64,000 nucleotides of DNA from Butyrivibrio sp. MB2005. Its GTDB lineage: Bacteria; Bacillota; Clostridia; Lachnospirales; Lachnospiraceae. The notes beneath the pieces were generated by a model, which saw only the letters and a program-made list of their open reading frames with translations, ran no database searches and was not told the DNA's origin. Positions 35,523-41,986 of this stretch are shown piece after piece (position 1 is the stretch's first letter; each line of letters opens with the position of its first letter). The stretch is from assembly GCF_000424285.1 (NCBI RefSeq), contig NZ_AUJP01000018.1, forward strand, positions 60,991 through 124,990, written 5' to 3'. Position numbers and translations under genes: made by a program.

Positions 35523-36793
35523 TACCTATCACCTGCCTTATCTAATGTTCTTCCACTTGCAAGACATCCATCCGGATAATCTTTTTCGGTAGTTACGCCG
35601 GAGATCATTGTGTTCTTACCAACTGTTACTCCAGAAGGAACCACAGATTTCTCTCCGATAGTTACGATTCCGTCCCTGTAAATTCCGGGCTTGGTCTCAT
35701 TCTCAGCCTCATCGCCGTCGCCAAGCTTAACCTTGTTGCCAACCTTGACATTCTCGGCAATCACAGCCTTCTCGATGTTACAGTTCTCTCCGATCTCAGT
35801 TCCGTTCATAATGATCGAATGGCTTACAACAGTGCCCTTACCGATCTTAACGCCACGGCCGATTACAGAGTTGTGAACCTCACCGTAAATCTCAGCGCCC
35901 TCTCCGATGATACATCTGGATGTAGAGCTGTCAGGTCCAAGATACTGCGGAGGCTGAACATCATTACTTGTATATATTTTCCAATACTCTTCATAGAGAT
36001 TGAACTCAGGAACGATGTCGATAAGCTCCATGTTTGCTTCCCAATAGGAAGTAAGAGTTCCTACATCCTTCCAATAACCGTCAAACTCATAAGCATAGAG
36101 TGACTGTCCTTTTTCCTTGCAATAAGGGATTATATGCTTACCAAAGTCAAGACCCGGCTGATCCTGATTGGTGATAAGAGCTTCCTTAAGAGACTCCCAT
36201 GAAAAGATATAGATACCCATGGATGCAAGATTGGAACGAGGCTTCTCGGGTTTCTCCTCAAAGTCTACAATCTTCCTGTCTTCATCGGTGATCATGATAC
36301 CGAATCTGCTGGCCTCCTCAATGGGCACAGGCATTACAGCGATAGTTACGTCAGCACCGTTTGCCTTGTGGAAATCCAGCATGGTCTCGTAATCCATCTT
36401 GTAAATATGGTCGCCGGAAAGAATAAGTACATAGTCAGGATGATAGTTCTCCATGTACTCAAGGTTCTGGAAAATGGCATTAGCCGTTCCGGTATACCAT
36501 TCACTATTTGCACTTTTCTCATAGGGAGGAAGAATGGATACTCCACCGATGTTACGGTCGAGATCCCACGGAATACCAATTCCTATGTGAGAATTAAGAC
36601 GCAGCGGTCTGTACTGAGTCAGAACACCTACTGTATCTACACCCGAATTGATACAATTACTTAACGGGAAGTCAATGATACGGTATTTACCGCCAAACGA
36701 AACTGCCGGCTTTGCCATGTTAGCTGTCAAAACCCCAAGTCTGCTGCCCTGACCCCCTGCGAGCAGCATAGCTATCATCTCTTTTTTTATCAT
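35522..36793 (-). CDS. glgC: Glucose-1-phosphate adenylyltransferase GlgC
   Basis: This catalytic subunit makes ADP-glucose from glucose-1-phosphate and ATP, the committed step of glycogen synthesis. It is 423 residues with [37 protein letters not shown], the [12 protein letters not shown] block and [11 protein letters not shown]. The C-terminal beta-helix starts around 300 ([18 protein letters not shown]). GAGGT precedes the ATG. It is divergent from murC across 186 nt. No glycogen synthase or branching enzyme lies in this window. Confidence 0.96.
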   Translation of the reverse strand: MIKKEMIAMLLAGGQGSRLGVLTANMAKPAVSFGGKYRIIDFPLSNCINSGVDTVGVLTQYRPLRLNSHIGIGIPWDLDRNIGGVSILPPYEKSANSEWYTGTANAIFQNLEYMENYHPDYVLILSGDHIYKMDYETMLDFHKANGADVTIAVMPVPIEEASRFGIMITDEDRKIVDFEEKPEKPRSNLASMGIYIFSWESLKEALITNQDQPGLDFGKHIIPYCKEKGQSLYAYEFDGYWKDVGTLTSYWEANMELIDIVPEFNLYEEYWKIYTSNDVQPPQYLGPDSSTSRCIIGEGAEIYGEVHNSVIGRGVKIGKGTVVSHSIIMNGTEIGENCNIEKAVIAENVKVGNKVKLGDGDEAENETKPGIYRDGIVTIGEKSVVPSGVTVGKNTMISGVTTEKDYPDGCLASGRTLDKAGDR

Positions 36794-36902
36794 GTTAAGA
36801 CCTCGATGTTAAATATAAAATTATGTAATGTTAATTAAAACTAATTTTAATCGGGAAAAAATGATTAAAATTCTAAAAAAAGTATAACACATATATGAGC
36901 TT

Positions 36903-36931
36903 TTGACATCCCATTTCCTTAGGATTATACT
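36903..36931 (+). promoter_or_regulatory. Sigma-A promoter of murC
   Basis: TTGACA (36903-36908), 17-bp spacer, TATACT (36926-36931), about 49 nt before the murC ATG. A near-consensus housekeeping promoter. Confidence 0.88.
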
Positions 36932-36979
36932 TTATTAAACCAAAAAATAAGCGTTATTCGATTAATAAAAGGAAGAAAT

Positions 36980-38365
36980 ATGTATAAAATAAATTATGAA
37001 AACCCAATAAACGTGTATTTTATCGGCATTGGCGGCGTTTCTATGAGCGGCCTTGCAAGAATTCTTTTGGACAGAGGATTTAAGGTTTGCGGTTCCGACA
37101 GATCGGAATCCGATACCGTAAAGGGTCTTATGGATCTTGGAATCAAAGTTTTCACTCCTCAGAGCGCTGAAAACATCAAAGCCGCAGGTCAGATTGACCT
37201 TGTTGTTTACACCGCTGCCATCCATCCGGACAACCCTGAATTTGCTCTTGCAAAAGAGATGGGAATCCCTATGCTCACAAGAGCTGAGCTCCTTGGACAG
37301 ATAATGACTCATTATCACCTGCCTGTAGCAGTTGCGGGAACTCATGGTAAGACCACAACTACAGCCATGGTCAGCAAGATCATGCTTGAAGCATCTCTTG
37401 ATCCCACAATTACCATCGGCGGTAATCTTAAGGATATAGGAGGAAATGTCAGAATCGGTTCCTCCAAATATTTTGTAACGGAAGCCTGCGAATACACCAA
37501 CAGCTTCCTTAGCTTTTTCCCGGGTGTAGGAATTATATTAAATGTAGATGCCGATCACCTTGATTTCTTTAAGGACCTTGATGATATCCGCAATTCCTTC
37601 CACAAATTCGCAGCACTTATTCCGGCCGGCGGAACCCTGGTTGTAAACGGCGAGATTCCAAAGCTTGATGAACTAACAGAAGGTCTTACCTGCAATATCA
37701 CAACCTACGGATTTTCAGACAGCTGCGATTACTATCCTACCGATATCAGTTATGACGACTTTGGAAATGCTTCTTTCCATTTAAATAGAAAGAACGGCGA
37801 AGGCTTTGATGTTACACTGAAGGTTCCCGGAAGACACAACATAGGCAACGCTCTTGCATCCGCTGCTGCCGCTGACTGCTTTGATATAGAAGATTCTCAT
37901 ATCGCAGCAGGTCTTAATTCCTTCACAGGCACGGACAGACGCTTTGAATACAAGGGTACAGTGGATGGTCTTACAATTATTGATGACTATGCGCACCATC
38001 CCACAGAGATTGCCGCTACCTTAAGCGCAGCTAAGAATTATCCCCATAAGACTCTGTGGTGCGTATTCCAGCCCCACACCTTTACAAGGACCAAGGCTCT
38101 TATGGATGAATTTGCAAATGCTCTCCTTCCTGCAGATAAGATTATTATTGCTGACATATATGCAGCACGAGAGACCGACAATCTTGGAATAAGCTCCCGT
38201 ACCCTTAAGGAAAAAATCGAGTCTCTTGGACATGAATGCTACTATTTTCCGTCCTTTGAAGAAATCGAAAAATTTCTTTTGCAAAATTGCACGAAGGATG
38301 ACCTGTTGATAACAATGGGGGCAGGAGATGTTGTAAACATCGGCAATGACCTGCTTGGAATATAA
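36980..38365 (+). CDS. murC: UDP-N-acetylmuramate--L-alanine ligase
   Basis: This cytoplasmic Mur ligase adds L-Ala to UDP-MurNAc. It is 461 residues. The N-terminal Rossmann domain begins VYFIGIGGVSMSGLA, and the ATP-binding motif VAVAGTHGKTTTTAMV lies near 110-125. TEACEYTNSFLSF and NVDADHLDFF belong to the catalytic domain, and TIIDDYAHHPTEIAATL and VFQPHTFTRTKA to the C-terminal domain. SD GGAAG precedes the ATG. It is the first gene of the plus-strand block. Confidence 0.97.
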   Translation: MYKINYENPINVYFIGIGGVSMSGLARILLDRGFKVCGSDRSESDTVKGLMDLGIKVFTPQSAENIKAAGQIDLVVYTAAIHPDNPEFALAKEMGIPMLTRAELLGQIMTHYHLPVAVAGTHGKTTTTAMVSKIMLEASLDPTITIGGNLKDIGGNVRIGSSKYFVTEACEYTNSFLSFFPGVGIILNVDADHLDFFKDLDDIRNSFHKFAALIPAGGTLVVNGEIPKLDELTEGLTCNITTYGFSDSCDYYPTDISYDDFGNASFHLNRKNGEGFDVTLKVPGRHNIGNALASAAAADCFDIEDSHIAAGLNSFTGTDRRFEYKGTVDGLTIIDDYAHHPTEIAATLSAAKNYPHKTLWCVFQPHTFTRTKALMDEFANALLPADKIIIADIYAARETDNLGISSRTLKEKIESLGHECYYFPSFEEIEKFLLQNCTKDDLLITMGAGDVVNIGNDLLGI

Positions 38366-38387
38366 TTTTCCACTCTTTCCACTTACT

Positions 38388-38396
38388 TTTTACACA
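38388..38396 (+). promoter_or_regulatory. DnaA box 1
   Basis: TTTTACACA fits the TTWTNCACA DnaA-box consensus. It is the leftmost of a cluster in the murC-dnaD spacer. Confidence 0.5.
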
Positions 38397-38413
38397 ATTT
38401 AATGTAATCATCG

Positions 38414-38422
38414 TGTGGATAA
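38414..38422 (-). promoter_or_regulatory. DnaA box 2 (perfect)
   Basis: TGTGGATAA is the exact reverse complement of the strongest DnaA box, TTATCCACA. It is oriented opposite to the other boxes and lies just before the murC terminator hairpin. Confidence 0.75.
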
Positions 38423-38423
38423 C

Positions 38424-38474
38424 AAACCGCCGGCTTTTCATTCAAAAACATGTGAAAATCGGCGGTTTCTTTTA
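38424..38474 (+). terminator. Terminator of murC
   Basis: AAACCGCCG and CGGCGGTTT pair across a loop that itself contains a TTTTCA/TGAAAA pairing, followed by CTTTTAA. This ends murC transcription in the middle of the DnaA-box cluster. Confidence 0.75.
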
Positions 38475-38489
38475 ATTCAGAGCATTAAA

Positions 38490-38516
38490 TAATCCACGTT
38501 ATCCACATTGTCCACA
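38490..38516 (+). promoter_or_regulatory. Three contiguous DnaA-box-like 9-mers
   Basis: Head-to-tail without spacing: TAATCCACG (38490-38498, two mismatches), TTATCCACA (38499-38507, perfect), TTGTCCACA (38508-38516, one mismatch). A 9-bp period places the sites close to one helical turn apart, the arrangement that supports cooperative DnaA binding. Confidence 0.75.
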
Positions 38517-38574
38517 TTTGCGGAGATTCGCCACTGGCCTTGGTTTGCGGGCATTTTTATCGTCATTTTTCCCA

Positions 38575-38603
38575 TTTTCATAAATAATCCACAATGCTAT
38601 AAT
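38575..38603 (+). promoter_or_regulatory. Probable dnaD promoter containing a DnaA box
   Basis: TTTTCA (38575-38580, 4/6 of -35), 17-bp spacer, TATAAT (38598-38603), with TGC before it forming an extended -10. The spacer contains TAATCCACA (38585-38593), a DnaA box with one mismatch, so bound DnaA would cover the promoter. The dnaD ATG is 43 nt downstream. Confidence 0.7.
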
Positions 38604-38645
38604 GCATTTCGAAAGAAATTTGAAGTAAGTGGGTGATGAGAAAAG

Positions 38646-39659
38646 ATGATGGGGCGAGTAATTATTAATCCTAATAGCAGTGTGTCCAGCACTGAGCTTT
38701 CCAATATTTTTATTGATGAATATCTTGCGGCAGCAAATGATGCGGAGATAAAGGTCTACCTTTATCTTCTCAGAATGATGTGTGCAGGTCAGGCTACAAG
38801 TGTTTCTGACCTTGCCGACAAGTTTAACTATACAGAGAAGGACATTATTCGTGCGCTTAAATTCTGGGAGAACCAGGGGCTCATGGCTCTTGAATATGAC
38901 GGAATAGGTCAGCTCTCAGGTATACACATGCAGGATATTGTTCCTAAGAAAACAGCTAAGACCGTTCTGCACACAGTTGCACAGGCAGAGCCTGTAGTTA
39001 TTCCCAAAGAGACCAGAAAAAAGGTCGTAAAGCACAAGGATAATCCGCAGATGCTCTTTGTAGCCGAGCAGTACTTTGGAAGAACTCTTAATCCTACAGA
39101 GATCAAGACAATCTACTACATTCAGGATGAGCTTGAATTCTCAGAGGATCTTATCGACTATCTCCTTCAGCACTGCGCATCAGCAGGCAAAAAGGATTTC
39201 GATTATGTAAGAAAGGTTGCTCTTAACTGGCATGAGAAAGGGATCACTACTCCCGAGAGCGCAAGAGCCGAGAGCACAGCACACAAAAACGCATATTCAA
39301 TCATGCGCGAGCTGGGAATGCAGAATGCTCCCACCCGCACGGAGCTTAACTATTTTGATAAATGGCAGAACACCTATGGTTTTACACTGACTGTAATTAC
39401 CGAGGCATGCCGCAGAACCGTACTTCAGACTCAGACTAAGAGACTGCAGTACTGTGATGGAATTCTTCGCAAGTGGCACGAAAGCGGAGCACACACAATT
39501 GAAGAGATTCAGAAGCTTGATGATGAATTCGGCAAAACAGCAAGACAGAATTCTTCTAATAATAACGGACCTATTAAGTTCGACAATATCAAATTCAACA
39601 GATTTAAACAGAATGATTACAATCTTGAAAGCTTAGAAAGCCAGCTTCTTGATAACTGA
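38646..39659 (+). CDS. dnaD: DnaD-domain primosome protein
   Basis: This 337-residue protein takes part in PriA/DnaA-dependent helicase loading. The N-terminal winged helix (about 30-95; EIKVYLYLLRMM, VSDLADKFNYTEKDIIRALKF) is followed by a linker. The C-terminal DnaD/DnaB2 domain has FDYVRKVALNWHEKGITT, the YxxxIxxNW signature with conservative changes, near 180-200. A second, weaker repeat of the domain may lie at 220-280. The tail is Asn-rich. The DnaC-like loader follows 36 nt downstream. Name by family; it could equally be called a DnaB-like (Bacillus) initiation protein. Confidence 0.88.
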   Translation: MMGRVIINPNSSVSSTELSNIFIDEYLAAANDAEIKVYLYLLRMMCAGQATSVSDLADKFNYTEKDIIRALKFWENQGLMALEYDGIGQLSGIHMQDIVPKKTAKTVLHTVAQAEPVVIPKETRKKVVKHKDNPQMLFVAEQYFGRTLNPTEIKTIYYIQDELEFSEDLIDYLLQHCASAGKKDFDYVRKVALNWHEKGITTPESARAESTAHKNAYSIMRELGMQNAPTRTELNYFDKWQNTYGFTLTVITEACRRTVLQTQTKRLQYCDGILRKWHESGAHTIEEIQKLDDEFGKTARQNSSNNNGPIKFDNIKFNRFKQNDYNLESLESQLLDN

Positions 39660-39695
39660 TCATCTGCTTAGATAATTAGGGAGGAGGGACATGTT

Positions 39696-40670
39696 TTGGC
39701 TCTGACAAACATCCAGTATGATGAGATAATGCATGATTATGAAAACCGCAGAAATTATCATCGCAATGAGCTAAACACAAAGATCAGGGAAATCGAAGAT
39801 CATGTTCCCGGATATCTGGTGCTTTCGCAGTCCACCGGAAGTATCAGTGCAGACTTTGGTAGAAGGCTGCTTCTTGGCGAAAACCTGCGCAGGGGAAAGC
39901 TTCATGAGATGCTTGCAGATGTTGCCACCAGGAAGAAGCAGCTTCTTACCGAAGCCGGCTATCCTGCAGATTACCTTGATATGAAGTATGACTGCCCTAT
40001 CTGCCGTGACACAGGATATGTTAACGGGGAGAAATGCTCATGCTTCAGACAGCGCATAATCGAAAGACTCTATGCGCAATCCAACATCAGGAAAATGACA
40101 GAAAGCGCTAATTTCAGCGTTTTATCTGAAGAGTATTACCGGGGAGAAGATCTGGAAAGATTCCGCGGTGCAGTTCGAACTTCGAAAGATTTTATTAAGA
40201 ATTTTGAAAGTTCCTATCCAAATTTATTCTTTTATGGTACAGTGGGTACTGGAAAATCGTTCCTGTCTGTCTGCGTAGCCAAGGAAATACTGGACAAAGG
40301 GCATTCCGTGCTCTATTTCAGCGCGGTTTCACTATTCGCTCTTCTGCAGACATACTCTTTCGATTTCAAAAAAACCGAAGAGCTTAGTACGCTCTACGAC
40401 GACCTGTACAACACAGATCTTCTTATTATTGATGACCTGGGTACCGAGCACATTACCAATAACTCTATACCTCAGCTTTTTAGCTGCATCAACGAAAGAC
40501 TTCTGAGAAACAGGTCCACGATTATCACCACCAACCTTTCACTGGATGATATCAAGGCCATGTATTCTGACAGAGTATTCTCCAGAATCGCAAGCTCATA
40601 TCGCGTGTGCAAGCTTACCGGTGACGATATTCGAATTCAAAAGAAAATGCAGTTTAAGAATGGAAAGTGA
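39696..40670 (+). CDS. dnaC: Replicative helicase loader (DnaC/DnaI-like AAA+ ATPase)
   Basis: This 324-residue protein loads DnaB on DNA. A zinc-binding-like CPICRDTGYVNGEKCSC (about 107-123) lies in the N-terminal helicase-interaction half. The AAA+ domain carries Walker A FYGTVGTGKSF (about 182-190), Walker B LLIIDDLGTE and a downstream arginine finger region (SDRVFSRIASSY). The start is TTG at 39696 with GAGGAGGG about 8 nt upstream; the nearby ATG at 39691 reads into a stop. It is cotranscribed with dnaD, so both lie under the DnaA-box region. Confidence 0.93.
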   Translation: MALTNIQYDEIMHDYENRRNYHRNELNTKIREIEDHVPGYLVLSQSTGSISADFGRRLLLGENLRRGKLHEMLADVATRKKQLLTEAGYPADYLDMKYDCPICRDTGYVNGEKCSCFRQRIIERLYAQSNIRKMTESANFSVLSEEYYRGEDLERFRGAVRTSKDFIKNFESSYPNLFFYGTVGTGKSFLSVCVAKEILDKGHSVLYFSAVSLFALLQTYSFDFKKTEELSTLYDDLYNTDLLIIDDLGTEHITNNSIPQLFSCINERLLRNRSTIITTNLSLDDIKAMYSDRVFSRIASSYRVCKLTGDDIRIQKKMQFKNGK

Positions 40671-40682
40671 GGAATTCTTCTA

Positions 40683-41873
40683 ATGCCAAGAAGAGAAGAA
40701 AAGCGCAACCTTGAAACCATCCCCGTAGGTTCTTTGGGGATCATTCCGCTTGAGGGCTGTCAGTCCCTTGGAGAGAAGGTAGACTATTACCTTGTAAAGT
40801 GGCGTGAGGAACGTGAGAACGAGCATAAGGGCAGCCTTGCATTTACAGGCTATGAACGTCCTTCCTACTTGTTGAAAGCTCAGGTTCCGCGTTTTGGAAG
40901 CGGCGAAGCGAAAGGCGTAATCCTTCAGTCAGTTCGCGGTGACGACCTCTATATCATGGTCGATGTTTGTAACCATTCACTTACTTATCAGCTTTTTGGT
41001 AAAGAAAACCACATGTCTCCTGATGATCATTATCAGGATCTCAAGAGAATAATTGCTGCTGTAGGCGGTAAGGCTAGACGTATCACTGTTATCATGCCTT
41101 TCCTTTATGAGAGCCGTCAGCACAAGCGCACATCAAGAGAATCTCTCGACTGTGCAATCGCTCTTCAGGAGCTTGTAGGCATGGGTGTTGATAATATCAT
41201 CACATTCGATGCTCACGATCCCAGAGTACAGAACGCTATCCCTCTTAACGGATTTGAAACTGTACGCACAACATATCAGTTTATAAAAGCACTTCTTAGA
41301 AATATTAAGGGACTTCAGATCGACTCAGACCACATGATGGTAATAAGCCCGGATGAAGGCGGTATGAGCCGTGCAATCTATCTTGCTTCAGTTATGGGCC
41401 TTGATGTAGGAATGTTCTACAAGCGCCGTGACTACACACAGGTAGTTGATGGAAGAAATCCCATCGTTTCACATGAGTTCCTTGGAACATCTGTTGAAGG
41501 TAAGGACGTTATAATTGTTGATGACATGATTTCATCAGGCGAGAGCATGATCGATGTAGCAAGAGCTCTTAAAGAGAGAAAGGCAGCTCACATCTACGCA
41601 TTCTCAACCTTTGGTCTTTTCACCAGCGGTCTTGAGATCTTCGATAAGGCTTATGAAGAAGGACTTATCGACAGAGTACTTACAACCAACCTCATCTATC
41701 AGACACCTGAGCTTCTTGCAAGAGATTGGTATATCAGCTGCGATATGAGTAAATACATCGCTTACCTCATTGATACACTTAACCATGATGCATCAATCAG
41801 CGATCTTCTTAATCCTGTTGAGCGTATCAACAGCATTATTGCAAGATACAACGCAGGCGAGCTTACTGAGTAA
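40683..41873 (+). CDS. prs: Ribose-phosphate pyrophosphokinase (PRPP synthetase), long form
   Basis: It makes PRPP for nucleotide, His and Trp synthesis. It is 396 residues, about 80 more than classical Prs, with an N-terminal extension (1-75) and a C-terminal addition. Core motifs are present: the flexible-loop region PFLYESRQHKR, ITFDAHDPRVQN, VISPDEGGMSRA, and the PRPP-binding VIIVDDMISSGESM (about 278-291). This long branch is one I associate with Clostridia. It starts 12 nt after the helicase-loader stop. It closes the plus-strand block before a strong terminator. Confidence 0.93.
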   Translation: MPRREEKRNLETIPVGSLGIIPLEGCQSLGEKVDYYLVKWREERENEHKGSLAFTGYERPSYLLKAQVPRFGSGEAKGVILQSVRGDDLYIMVDVCNHSLTYQLFGKENHMSPDDHYQDLKRIIAAVGGKARRITVIMPFLYESRQHKRTSRESLDCAIALQELVGMGVDNIITFDAHDPRVQNAIPLNGFETVRTTYQFIKALLRNIKGLQIDSDHMMVISPDEGGMSRAIYLASVMGLDVGMFYKRRDYTQVVDGRNPIVSHEFLGTSVEGKDVIIVDDMISSGESMIDVARALKERKAAHIYAFSTFGLFTSGLEIFDKAYEEGLIDRVLTTNLIYQTPELLARDWYISCDMSKYIAYLIDTLNHDASISDLLNPVERINSIIARYNAGELTE

Positions 41874-41932
41874 TTTCAGATAAACATTTGCGGGGCTATT
41901 TAGTTCCCGGCAAACATAAAGACAAAATAACG

Positions 41933-41972
41933 GAGGACCATATCACTTAACTGTGATATGGTCCTCTTTTTT
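41933..41972 (+). terminator. Strong terminator after prs
   Basis: GAGGACCATATCAC and GTGATATGGTCCTC form a perfect 14-bp stem with a 6-nt loop, then six T. On the minus strand it also closes the convergent large gene. Confidence 0.96.
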
Positions 41973-41986
41973 AGTACCTTTATAAA

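Noticed and set aside
38380..38640. Chromosomal replication origin (oriC)
   Set aside because: The DnaA boxes are real, but genes on the right flank, including rRNA, mostly run towards this point, and dnaA/dnaN are not adjacent; without skew data I prefer a regulatory or titration locus.
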